This document shows positions 1-7,931 of a stretch of DNA of 25,415 bases, piece after piece. The position numbers and the translations under genes are program-made. The notes below the pieces were generated by a model. It saw only the letters and a program-made list of their open reading frames with translations. It was not told the DNA's origin and did not search any database. Source of the stretch: J089 sp964549745 (GTDB lineage Bacteria > Fidelibacterota > Marinisomatia > Marinisomatales > J089); assembly GCA_964549745.1 (NCBI GenBank), contig CAZJWP010000021.1, positions 1-25,415 of the forward strand. The letters are read 5' to 3'. Numbering within the stretch: the first letter of the stretch is position 1; each line of letters opens with the position of its first letter.

Positions 1-126
1 ATTTAATAAGTCAGTTGCTGACAATTGATGATCCAATCCAGATTGGAGAAATTGTGTAGTTCGCATTGTATCGCCGTTTTGTACCGCGACCGATAAGGAT
101 TGAAAAGTTTCTTTAATCTCGTTCAT
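1..126 (-). CDS. Corrinoid (B12-binding) methyltransferase-associated protein, N-terminal fragment
   Basis: An open frame on the minus strand begins with ATG (complement of 124-126) and runs off the left edge after 42 codons without a stop. The translation starts MNEIKETFQSLSVAVQNGDT and continues with a pattern resembling the helical cap (B12-binding_2) of corrinoid proteins such as MtaC, MtbC and the cap of MetH: a short amphipathic helix, an 'A/V-x-x-G-D' turn, then 'FLQSGLDHQLSATDLLN', matching the usual '...ALdaGlsp.diLn' segment. In the family the cap covers the methyl-cobalamin and a Rossmann domain carrying DxHxxG follows; that part lies outside the window. It is divergent from a UROD-family methyltransferase and a homocysteine methyltransferase, the usual partners of such proteins. 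No clear Shine-Dalgarno sequence precedes the ATG. The call rests on the N-terminus and context only. Confidence 0.6.
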   Translation of the reverse strand, partial: MNEIKETFQSLSVAVQNGDTMRTTQFLQSGLDHQLSATDLLN

Positions 127-157
127 TAACCGGAATTTTCAATATAATGTGAATAGA

Positions 158-187
158 TTGTTAGCAGAACTGCATCTGAATTATAAT
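158..187 (+). promoter_or_regulatory. Candidate sigma70-like promoter for the methyltransferase pair
   Basis: TTGTTA at 158-163 (four of six matches to TTGACA) and an exact TATAAT at 182-187 are separated by 18 bases, about 35 bases before the likely ATG at 223. The block ATTATAAT (180-187) is palindromic and could also serve as the -10 of the divergent corrinoid gene. Another TATAAT lies at 143-148. Motif matching in AT-rich DNA is weak evidence. Confidence 0.35.
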
Positions 188-222
188 TTAACTTTAGTCA
201 TCATTACAGAGTGATTAAAAAT

Positions 223-1245
223 ATGAGCCCCTTACGTCCTGATATTGAGACGCTTGTTAATACGCTAATGCGACGAGAGTCTCGATACATACCATTGGCG
301 GAATTAGGCATAGCCCCGTCTATAAAAGAAAAATTTATAGGAAGACCTGTTCGTTCCGTGAAAGACGACATAGAATTTTGGTATCGTGCCGGTTATGACT
401 ATATCAAACTTCAACCTTCGGTTCGTTACTTGATTGGTGGGAAAACTACAGAATTAGGTGACGATGCAACCCGTGAATGGGCGGCAGAGTCAGATGGATT
501 AATCAAAACTTGGCAAGATTTCAATAATTATCCTTTTCCGGAACCGGAGGATGTCAGTTATGAACGATTTGATCAGGCTCGGAATCATTTACCCGACGGA
601 TTAGGGATCATCGGACAATATGGTGATATCTTTACACTTTCCTGGGAGTTAATGGGGTTAGAGAATTTTTCCTTTGCTCTATTCGAAAATCCGGATCTAG
701 TTAAAGCTGTTGTTGATAAAGTTGGGTTCACAATATTGTCTATGTTTGAAGTGATGGCCCAGGATGAAGATATTCAGATTCTATGGTATAGTGATGACAT
801 AGCATTTAATACAGGATTACTCATGTCTCCTGATGTGTTGAAAATTTATTTTTTTCCCTGGTTAAAAGCGATTGGTAAATTGGCAAAAGAATCAGGGAAG
901 CCATTAATATATCACTCGGACGGCCTACTTAATAATGTACTGGAAGATATTATTAAATGTGGAGTTGATGCACTTCATCCGATAGAACCTAAAGCAATGG
1001 ATATTCGTGAAGTTCGTTTGCAGGTTGGGCAACGATTGGCCTTAATTGGTAATATTGATGTAGGAGATATACTTACTCGCGGAACCCCGGAAAGAATCCG
1101 AGAACAAGTCAGGCAAAACATAGAATGGATGGACTCATATCCGGGGTACTGTATTGGCTCTGGCAACAGCATTCCGGAGTATATTCCAATTGAGAATTAT
1201 AAGGCGATGCTAGATGCAGCCATAGAATATGGGGGAGGACGATGA
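223..1245 (+). CDS. Uroporphyrinogen decarboxylase-family (MtaA/CmuA-like) methyltransferase
   Basis: The protein has about 340 residues, the normal size for the UROD superfamily, and follows its pattern throughout: 'IPLAELGI' near the start, 'GRPVRSVKDDIEFWYRAGYDY', 'YGDIFTLSWELMGLENF', and the C-terminal 'HSDG...GVDALHPIEP...LIGNID' core. Members such as MtaA, MtbA and CmuA move methyl groups between a corrinoid protein and a thiol using a zinc held by H-x-C and a distal Cys. Here the first site reads His231-Ser-Asp233, so the Cys is replaced by Asp, while a Cys is present at 310 (numbering from the ATG at 223). This makes it a UROD-like corrinoid methyltransferase of unknown donor or acceptor rather than a heme-pathway HemE. 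An upstream in-frame GTG at 211 is possible, but ATG 223 has GAGTG eight bases upstream. The stop overlaps the next start by four bases (ATGA). Confidence 0.85.
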   Translation: MSPLRPDIETLVNTLMRRESRYIPLAELGIAPSIKEKFIGRPVRSVKDDIEFWYRAGYDYIKLQPSVRYLIGGKTTELGDDATREWAAESDGLIKTWQDFNNYPFPEPEDVSYERFDQARNHLPDGLGIIGQYGDIFTLSWELMGLENFSFALFENPDLVKAVVDKVGFTILSMFEVMAQDEDIQILWYSDDIAFNTGLLMSPDVLKIYFFPWLKAIGKLAKESGKPLIYHSDGLLNNVLEDIIKCGVDALHPIEPKAMDIREVRLQVGQRLALIGNIDVGDILTRGTPERIREQVRQNIEWMDSYPGYCIGSGNSIPEYIPIENYKAMLDAAIEYGGGR

Positions 1246-2117
1246 ATTTTAAACAGTTATTGGCATCAGACAAGATCATTGTCAGTGACGGGGCTATGGG
1301 AACAGAACTTGAGAAACGGAAAAAGACATCAGAATCCTGCCTGGAAGCCCTATCAATCATAGAACCCTCTATTATCCAAAAGATACATAAAGATTATTTC
1401 GAAGCAGGATCGGATTTAGTTGAAACGAATACATTTGGAGCTAATCGCATTCGTTTAGCCTTATTTAATCAGGAAAACCACTTAAAAGAGATTATCAACC
1501 AAAGTGTACAAATTGCCAGAGATGTATGCCCTTCCGGGAAATTTGTGGTTGGATCCGTTGGGCCGACCGGAGAACTGCCAAATCCTTATGGACCTCTTTC
1601 TGTTAAAGAGGGAACTGATGTTTACCGGGATACCATATCCGTTTTGGCTGACAATAACGTAGACGCAATCTTTATTGAAACAATGATGTCGATTGAAGAA
1701 GCGGAAATGGCTATAACGGCTGCCAATGAATTCCCGGAAATCCCGACACTTCTTTCGATGACTTTTGAAGTAAAAGACAATGGGATTTCAACTGCATTTG
1801 GTGTACATCCGGAAGATTTAGTTATGTTTGCAGAAAGTAATAATCTTCTCGGATTTGGAGCTAATTGTGGTCAGGGTTTTGAGGAAATGTTAAAGGTTAT
1901 TAAGGCATTTAACACTTCACGTCCGATAATGGCTCAAGCAAATGCTGGTCAACCTGTTTTGGAAGGAAAAGACTGGAAGTATTCTTTGGATTATCAAATT
2001 TTAATTTCAACGGTAAGTGCATTTCTGAATTCTGGTGTTCGAATTATCGGAGGTTGCTGCGGTACCGATCCTGATGTGATTCGGATAATAAAATCAGAAG
2101 TTGATACGGTTTCTTGA
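1242..2117 (+). CDS. Homocysteine S-methyltransferase (BHMT/MmuM/MetH N-terminal type)
   Basis: The 291-residue protein is a single homocysteine-binding TIM-barrel domain. It carries the family's landmarks: DGAMGT at 16-21, ETNTFGAN at 61-68, 'VGSVGPTG' near 103-110, and the three zinc-binding cysteines, Cys209 in GANCG and Cys272/Cys273 in GGCCG. The zinc activates homocysteine, which accepts a methyl group to form methionine. It lacks the folate, cobalamin and activation domains of full MetH, so the methyl donor must come from elsewhere. The start overlaps the stop of the UROD-family gene (ATGA, 1242-1245), so the two are probably translationally coupled. With the divergent corrinoid gene, the inferred route is methyl donor to corrinoid protein to homocysteine. 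Free methyl donors (betaine, S-methylmethionine) used directly are the alternative. Confidence 0.9.
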   Translation: MNFKQLLASDKIIVSDGAMGTELEKRKKTSESCLEALSIIEPSIIQKIHKDYFEAGSDLVETNTFGANRIRLALFNQENHLKEIINQSVQIARDVCPSGKFVVGSVGPTGELPNPYGPLSVKEGTDVYRDTISVLADNNVDAIFIETMMSIEEAEMAITAANEFPEIPTLLSMTFEVKDNGISTAFGVHPEDLVMFAESNNLLGFGANCGQGFEEMLKVIKAFNTSRPIMAQANAGQPVLEGKDWKYSLDYQILISTVSAFLNSGVRIIGGCCGTDPDVIRIIKSEVDTVS

Positions 2118-2173
2118 CACGAATATTTATCGGGTAAAACGAATCGAAAACAGACTTCTCAATATAAGATTTG

Positions 2174-2212
2174 ACACCATAATAATGATTGAATTCAATT
2201 TTATTCTGGTGT
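2174..2212 (+). terminator. Terminator-like hairpin after the methyltransferase pair
   Basis: A near-perfect inverted repeat is centred on GAATTC (2191-2196). The arms start ACACCA and end TGGTGT, with two mismatches and one bulge over about 19 pairs. A short run of four T follows. The stem is AT-rich and the U-tract short, so termination may be weak. Confidence 0.5.
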
Positions 2213-2570
2213 TTTGGTTCCAGAGCGGGTTTCCATTTTAATTCATATTCCTTTCAATAATTACAAATATAATACATTTACAATAAAACATATATTAAGT
2301 ATATATTAATATGTATTCGGATATTTATTACTGATAAAAAATAATAATTTCTTTAATATTGTAAAAACTTTTTCAATTTAAGGATGCTTTATAAATATAT
2401 GGATGATTTGAAACCACTAAGTAAATAGCCTGAATATTTTGTAAGCAATAACTGCATAACTCTATAAGTTCCGCAACATAATACAATTTTGATTGTACTG
2501 ATGTTTTCAAATACCAATTATCGGGGAATTATTCAGATTAGTAAAAATATTCGAAAGATTATCATAAAAA

Positions 2571-2604
2571 CTTGGGAATTCTTTAATTGGGTACCTTAAT
2601 TTTG
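2571..2604 (+). promoter_or_regulatory. Candidate FCB-type promoter for the seven-gene operon
   Basis: TAATTTTG at 2597-2604 matches the Bacteroidota -7 consensus TAnnTTTG, with CTTG at 2571-2574 standing in for the -33 TTTG box 22 bases upstream. A transcript starting near 2611 would have a leader of about 130 bases before the receptor ATG. The assignment depends on the organism using this sigma-factor consensus, which is inferred. Confidence 0.35.
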
Positions 2605-2639
2605 TACGCTATTGAAGCAGAGGGGGAGCCGTCAACATT

Positions 2640-2744
2640 ATGAGGACATTACAAATACTAATCAGCAGCGACCGTAGTTTGTCTATTTTTTATTTCCCAC
2701 TTTTGTTAACCCGTCAAAAAATATTAATGGATACTTTGCTATGA
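2640..2744 (+). other. Possible 34-codon leader ORF overlapping the receptor start
   Basis: An ATG at 2640 opens a 34-codon frame (start MRTLQILISS) whose TGA at 2742-2744 overlaps the receptor ATG at 2741 by the ATGA arrangement seen elsewhere in this window. A purine-rich AGGGGGAG lies about 12 bases before it. The peptide resembles no family I know and may be chance. Confidence 0.2.
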
Positions 2745-5700
2745 AGCGAAACGTAGTCAGTCAACTCCTTTTTGGATTAATCATTTTAACACCACTCTTT
2801 GCAGGAATTACCGGGAAAGTGGCTGGAAAAGTAACAGAGGCAACGAGTGGAGATCCACTCATTGGAGCCAACGTTAATATCACAAGTACTTATTTAGGTG
2901 GTGCAACGGATGTTAATGGTCATTATACTATCCTAAATATTCCACCTGGGACCTATGACCTTAATGTTACCATGATAGGTTATCGACCTGTTGTTATAAA
3001 GGAAGTACGCGTTGAGATTGACCTCACAACAACAATCGATGTCGAAATGGAAGTTGAAGCAATTGAAGGTCAGACTGTGACTGTTGTAGCTCAGAAAAGC
3101 GTTGTTAAAGTGGATGTTGCCGCCAGCCAAACCAGTGTTACTGATAAAGAAATAAGCAGCCTCCCATTTGCAAATCTTTCAAGTGTTATAGGATTAAGCG
3201 CCGGAATAACTAGTAATCTTGAGATTCGAGGGAGTGGTGCGGACCAAACCATGTTCATGATTGATGGAATGATGCTTCGTGACGAAAGGACAAATCAACC
3301 TATTTCCAGTATTCCGCTTAGCGCTGTTCAGGAAGTATCGACACAAACTGGCGGATTCACTGCAGAATACAATAATGTTAGAGGCGGGATTGTTAATGTC
3401 GTCGCCAAAGAAGGTCCCGTTGATCATTATACCGGAACGTTCACAACCAGGTATAGTCCACCGGCTGCGAAGCACTTTGGAATTAGTGTATATGATCCGA
3501 ATTCATATTGGCTTAAACCATTTTTAGATGATTCAGTATGCTGGACGGGGACCAGCAATGGTTATTGGGATTACTATACGATACGGCAATATCCTCAATT
3601 TGATGGTTGGATTGCTATATCGAATGCCACGTTAACAGACGATGATCCCACCAATGATTTAACTCCTGAAGCAGCAAAACGTATTTTTGAGTGGCAATAC
3701 CGGAAAAATGGTAACATACAAAAACCGGATTTAACACATGATATTGGTGTCGGAGGTCCCATACCATTGGTAAGTCAGTCCTTGGGGAATCTCCGATTCT
3801 ATTATAGTTATAGAGATGAACAAGATATGTACTTAATGCCGCTTTCTACTGAAGGGAAAAATTCTTATACACATATGGCAAAAGTAACGAGTGATGTATC
3901 AAGAAAAACAAAAATCTCATGGATAGGTCTTTGGAGCGGACTTTCTGCAACAGCGCTTTCCCGTACCGGGGGAACTTCAATTTTAGAAACACCCTATGAA
4001 ATTGCAAATATTGTAGATCGAGTCGGGTTTACGGCGCCTTGGAGAATTTTTACGAATGATTATTTTTCTGAGACAAGTCGAACAGAGTTTAGTTCGTCTG
4101 TAAATCTTTCAAGAATTGTGAATAATAATCTATTTTACGAAGCTCAAATAAGATTCTTTAAAAGACAATATCAAACCGGACCAGGCCGTACCAGGAATAC
4201 AAATAAATTATATGAAATATTTCCGGATTATTATTTAAACGAACAACCTTTTGGATTCTCGGAAGGGTTCTCCTCAAGTGTTGATGGTGGAATTACTTTG
4301 GGCGGCCCAATATCAACTTCGAGAGATTCCAGTGTCATTCGAACTACCGCAATAAAACTTAATGTCACTGATCAGGTGAATGATAATAATCAAGTCAAGC
4401 TTGGTTTTAACTTTAACTATGATGACTTTCGACTGGATTATGGTTCTTATAATGCCGTATTACCTGAAGGCAACTTATGGACAAGGTTTAATCGATATCC
4501 CTGGCGGTTTAATGGATTTATGTCTGATAAGTATGAAACCAGGGGATTGGTTGCAGTTATGGGTTTAAGTTTGGATTATTCTGATCCAAATGGTAAATGG
4601 TTCAAAGCGGATCCATATGATAAAACATTTAATACACTCACAGATGAAGAATTATGGAAATCTGACTATACCGTTGATGCTAAACCAGTAATTACGATCA
4701 GCCCGCGATTAGCTATTTCGCACCCGCTTACAATCTCATCCAAACTATATTTTAATTATGGCCACTATTACGAAATGCCAACAGCGGAATCACTATATAG
4801 AATTCGGAGGAGCAGTACCGGTTCAATCACTTTTCTTGGGAACCCAAGTCTGCCGCTTGCCAAGACGGTATCCTATGAATTGGGCTTTGACAAAGCGATT
4901 AGCGAAACATACTTAATGCATTTAACTGCTTATTACAAGGATGTTACAGACGAACAGAACTGGACTCAATATGTTTCTGCTGATGGTAAGGTAAACTATG
5001 ATCAACTCACCAATAATTTATACGAAGATATCCGTGGGTTTGAGGTGGAATTAACAAAGCGAAGCGGCGAATGGATGACCGGGATGATAAACTACGAATA
5101 TCGAGTGGTGAGTTCCGGCTATTTTGCCATAGGTGCCTACTACCAAAACCCCTCTGAACAAAGAGATTATTTAAGGAATAATCGATATCAATCCAAGCCA
5201 TTACCGACGCCACGGATGAAAGGATATATTAATTTCTTTACGCCGCGTACGTTCGGTCCCAAAATATTTGGGCAGAGAATTCTTGCCGATTGGCATGCTA
5301 ATTTTATAGGACGATGGACTTCCGGTTACTGGTTTACCTATAATCCCAATAATTATGCAGGGATACAATACAATCTTCAATGGCGTGATTATCAAAATGT
5401 CGATTTGAAAATTTCGAAATCCATACAATTTGGACCAGTAGTAGCAAAATTTTATTTTGACGTATTTAATCTGTTTAATCTCAAATATTTTTCCAATGCC
5501 TCTTTCATTAATAGTCATGATTATGATTATTATATGCAGTCCCTCCACTTACCCAAAGATGTTGGGGATGAACTTGGTTACGGAAATATTTCTGGGAATG
5601 ATCGGCCTGGCGACTATCGTAAATCAGGGGTTGATTATGTTCCAATTGTATCGATTTCAGATTTGGATATGGTTAACGATCCTTATGATCGCCCACTTTA

Positions 5701-5884
5701 TTATGATCGAACAAGCGAGATATACTATCAATATTCGAACGATACTTGGGTAGTTGCGGACCAGAATTACGTAGATCAGATTCTAAAGGATAAGGCCTAT
5801 ATTGATATGCCAAATCAGACCTTTTATACATTTTTGAATCCCCGGGATATCTTTTTTGGCATCAATATAAGCTACAATTTCTAA
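2741..5884 (+). CDS. TonB-dependent outer-membrane receptor with carboxypeptidase-regulatory N-terminal domain (copy A)
   Basis: The 1047-residue protein has a signal peptide (1-22, cut after LFAG), a CarboxypepD_reg-like beta-sandwich (about 24-108; 'SGDPLIGANVNI', 'TDVNGHYTILNIPPGTYDL'), a TonB-box-like TVTVVA (112-117), a plug domain (about 125-235; IRG at 162, MIDG at 173, VRGGIVNVV at 213) and a long beta-barrel ending in 'FFGINISYNF' with the expected terminal aromatic. Such receptors import large or scarce substrates across the outer membrane using TonB energy; the substrate here is unknown. Early in the barrel is a tryptophan-rich stretch (DPNSYWLKPF to LTPEAAKRIFEWQ) conserved in its paralogue at 10790. 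It opens a seven-gene run and is followed after 16 bases by its secreted partner. No Shine-Dalgarno sequence is obvious at this start. No SusD homologue is nearby, unlike classical SusC systems. Confidence 0.9.
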   Translation: MKRNVVSQLLFGLIILTPLFAGITGKVAGKVTEATSGDPLIGANVNITSTYLGGATDVNGHYTILNIPPGTYDLNVTMIGYRPVVIKEVRVEIDLTTTIDVEMEVEAIEGQTVTVVAQKSVVKVDVAASQTSVTDKEISSLPFANLSSVIGLSAGITSNLEIRGSGADQTMFMIDGMMLRDERTNQPISSIPLSAVQEVSTQTGGFTAEYNNVRGGIVNVVAKEGPVDHYTGTFTTRYSPPAAKHFGISVYDPNSYWLKPFLDDSVCWTGTSNGYWDYYTIRQYPQFDGWIAISNATLTDDDPTNDLTPEAAKRIFEWQYRKNGNIQKPDLTHDIGVGGPIPLVSQSLGNLRFYYSYRDEQDMYLMPLSTEGKNSYTHMAKVTSDVSRKTKISWIGLWSGLSATALSRTGGTSILETPYEIANIVDRVGFTAPWRIFTNDYFSETSRTEFSSSVNLSRIVNNNLFYEAQIRFFKRQYQTGPGRTRNTNKLYEIFPDYYLNEQPFGFSEGFSSSVDGGITLGGPISTSRDSSVIRTTAIKLNVTDQVNDNNQVKLGFNFNYDDFRLDYGSYNAVLPEGNLWTRFNRYPWRFNGFMSDKYETRGLVAVMGLSLDYSDPNGKWFKADPYDKTFNTLTDEELWKSDYTVDAKPVITISPRLAISHPLTISSKLYFNYGHYYEMPTAESLYRIRRSSTGSITFLGNPSLPLAKTVSYELGFDKAISETYLMHLTAYYKDVTDEQNWTQYVSADGKVNYDQLTNNLYEDIRGFEVELTKRSGEWMTGMINYEYRVVSSGYFAIGAYYQNPSEQRDYLRNNRYQSKPLPTPRMKGYINFFTPRTFGPKIFGQRILADWHANFIGRWTSGYWFTYNPNNYAGIQYNLQWRDYQNVDLKISKSIQFGPVVAKFYFDVFNLFNLKYFSNASFINSHDYDYYMQSLHLPKDVGDELGYGNISGNDRPGDYRKSGVDYVPIVSISDLDMVNDPYDRPLYYDRTSEIYYQYSNDTWVVADQNYVDQILKDKAYIDMPNQTFYTFLNPRDIFFGINISYNF

Positions 5885-5900
5885 CATAAATGGTTACGAC

Positions 5901-7919
5901 ATGAAAAAGCATACTATTCTTTCACAGATTTTATTGATTGCACTTAGTTTTGGGTTGCTAAAAGCAGATGAGACTAAATGGATAGTTGTCGGCCAATTAC
6001 ATGATTGGTTTTCAGATGGTGGTTCGGAAATTGAAGTTGGGAGACGTCATGAAATTCCGGATCAACAGGACGGATTACAATGGCCTGCGCAGTTTCAATA
6101 TCAGGACGTAAAAGCAGCTAAAGCCCTCTGGATTGGCACAACAAATTATACGGACCCGATAAGTGGACAAACCTATGGAGCTAAAGTTGTTCATGTCGGA
6201 CCTCGAGTACTTGACGAACTCAATGAATTCATGCCTCAGGAATTCAGATTATTTGCTCGTTACGATCATCCTAAAGTATATGTGGATGGATTACCCGCTT
6301 CAGATATGGAATTGTTGGACCTGGTGACCGATGATCCCGATGATCAACTTCCGAGTGATAGGCTTTTAATCAATAAGGTCAATACTAGCATTGGAATAAC
6401 AATGACCCGGAAGATCTATGCATATAGTCGACGTGGTTATGACAATTTTTATATTTATGTGTATACTTTTAAAAATACCGGGGTATATGATTTAGATGGG
6501 AATACACAATCCACCACATTAGAAGATGTCACTTTTTTCTGGCAAGAACGGTATGCGATGACAAAAGAAGCATGTGCATATGGATATTATTGGATGCCGC
6601 AAAATGCGACATGGGGCCGAAATACAATGAATGAGGTGATTGGGGAAAATGCAGAATATGGATCGGGATATTCAGACCCATATAGAGCGACGTACTCTTG
6701 GTGTGGCCTTCATTCGGGTTGGGGAGGGCCTGGAGATTGTATCGGTTCACCTGCCTGGGAAAAAGATGGACATCTTGGCGCCTCCCAGTTTGTTGGTATC
6801 ATGACAATACATGCGGATAAAAACCCGGATGACCCGAATGATGATCCGTATCAACCATTTTCCACGCCGTTTCCGGATTCGGATGATCCCCTAAATTCAG
6901 GCAATGATCAATTTAATACGACAAAGATGGCCTCCGAATACGTACTTATGACATCCGGACATCCTTCAAATAGTCATGCTGAAGAAGTTGGTAGTGGTTA
7001 TGCGGATCAATACGGGGCAACCGGTGGTGGTTATAGTCAAGGGAGAGGATATGGCCCTTATACGATGGCACCCGGGGATAGTATAGTTATTGTTACCGTT
7101 GAAGCTGTTGCAGGTTTATCAAGGAAAATGGATTATTCGGTTGGAGCACAATGGTTGGCCAATCCCTCAGGTTACAATGCCACAAAAGATGCCTTGGTTC
7201 TAACTGGGAAAGACTCCTTATTCCAAACATTTCAAAGAGCGCAATCTGTATGGAATAATGATTTGCAGATTGAGCACGAACCTCCTCCACCCGACCAGTT
7301 TATGGTAACCTCAGGAGGAGATAGAATCTCTCTTGATTGGACTAGTTCTGCCGAATCCTGGCCTAATTTTGCTGGATACCGGGTTTATCGTGCTCTCTCT
7401 ACTCCGGATACTACTTTTGACCTTATTGCCGAATTAGGACCCGGCGAGACTCATTATGAAGACAGAGCTGCGATTCGGGGATTTGATTATTATTACTATC
7501 TGACCACAGTGGATAATGGATCAACCAATGACCTTCATACGGGTCAACCGATGGAAAGCAGTTTGTTTTATACCCGAACAAATGAACCAGCATATCTCCG
7601 GCGCCCACCGGGAGAAAAGATGTCAGATATACGGGTTGTCCCGAATCCGTATGATATTCGTTCGCGGCAACTTCAATATGGTACAAGCTCTTTGAAGGAT
7701 AGAATAATGTTTTTGAATATTCCTGCCGAATGTACAATCAGAATCTTCACGGAGAGAGGCGATCTGGTCAATACAATTGAGCACCGGGACGGGAGTGGAG
7801 ATGAAGCCTGGAATTTGGTGACATCATCACGACAAATTGTTGTGAGCGGAGTATACATCGCTCATTTTGAAACACCGAACGGTGATAGCCACATTGAAAA
7901 GTTTGTCGTTATTCGATAG
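5901..7919 (+). CDS. Secreted receptor-partner protein with FnIII-like domain and T9SS-type C-terminus (copy A)
   Basis: The 672-residue protein begins with a signal peptide (MKKHTILSQILLIALSFGLL, cut near residue 22). Residues 23-455 form a large region, rich in Gly, Trp, Tyr and Asp-Pro, that I cannot assign to a family. A fibronectin type III-like domain follows (about 460-560; 'FAGYRVYRALSTPDTTF', 'YYYYLTTVDNGS'). The last about 100 residues have the T9SS/FlgD-like sorting-domain plan (RVVPNPYDI near 578, FTERGDLV, SGVYIAHF, terminal 'KFVVIR'). The VPNPY version replaces the commoner NYPNPFNP. The start lies 16 bases after the receptor, and a paralogue follows the second receptor, so receptor and partner probably work as a pair, perhaps as surface capture protein and pore. 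That role is inference; the organisation as a secreted multidomain protein is clear. Confidence 0.75.
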   Translation: MKKHTILSQILLIALSFGLLKADETKWIVVGQLHDWFSDGGSEIEVGRRHEIPDQQDGLQWPAQFQYQDVKAAKALWIGTTNYTDPISGQTYGAKVVHVGPRVLDELNEFMPQEFRLFARYDHPKVYVDGLPASDMELLDLVTDDPDDQLPSDRLLINKVNTSIGITMTRKIYAYSRRGYDNFYIYVYTFKNTGVYDLDGNTQSTTLEDVTFFWQERYAMTKEACAYGYYWMPQNATWGRNTMNEVIGENAEYGSGYSDPYRATYSWCGLHSGWGGPGDCIGSPAWEKDGHLGASQFVGIMTIHADKNPDDPNDDPYQPFSTPFPDSDDPLNSGNDQFNTTKMASEYVLMTSGHPSNSHAEEVGSGYADQYGATGGGYSQGRGYGPYTMAPGDSIVIVTVEAVAGLSRKMDYSVGAQWLANPSGYNATKDALVLTGKDSLFQTFQRAQSVWNNDLQIEHEPPPPDQFMVTSGGDRISLDWTSSAESWPNFAGYRVYRALSTPDTTFDLIAELGPGETHYEDRAAIRGFDYYYYLTTVDNGSTNDLHTGQPMESSLFYTRTNEPAYLRRPPGEKMSDIRVVPNPYDIRSRQLQYGTSSLKDRIMFLNIPAECTIRIFTERGDLVNTIEHRDGSGDEAWNLVTSSRQIVVSGVYIAHFETPNGDSHIEKFVVIR

Positions 7920-7931
7920 AGGATCATAATT

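Larger units (their letters stand above)
2118..2740. other. Long AT-rich intergenic region
   Basis: This 623-bp stretch lacks a convincing protein gene. From left to right it holds a terminator-like hairpin (2174-2212), a highly AT-rich middle with 8-bp direct repeats TATATTAA at 2291-2298 and 2302-2309, a candidate promoter (2571-2604), and a G-rich patch AGGGGGAG (2621-2628) before a 34-codon ORF ending on the receptor start. I found no tRNA and no recognisable riboswitch core. Confidence 0.7.

Noticed and set aside
3..59. Plus-strand open frame ending in TAG that could be the tail of an upstream gene
   Set aside because: The minus-strand frame over the same bases has an ATG, is longer, and matches the corrinoid-protein cap pattern. 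The two cannot both be read easily as real genes, and context favours the minus strand.
2281..2310. Short TATATTAA direct repeats as a CRISPR or origin element
   Set aside because: There are only two 8-bp copies in extremely AT-rich DNA, with no array, DnaA boxes or nearby cas or replication genes.
2611..2740. Riboswitch (for example cobalamin) in the receptor leader
   Set aside because: The leader has AGCC and a G-rich patch, but I could not find a full cobalamin-box consensus or a convincing multi-helix fold. A covariance-model search would be needed.
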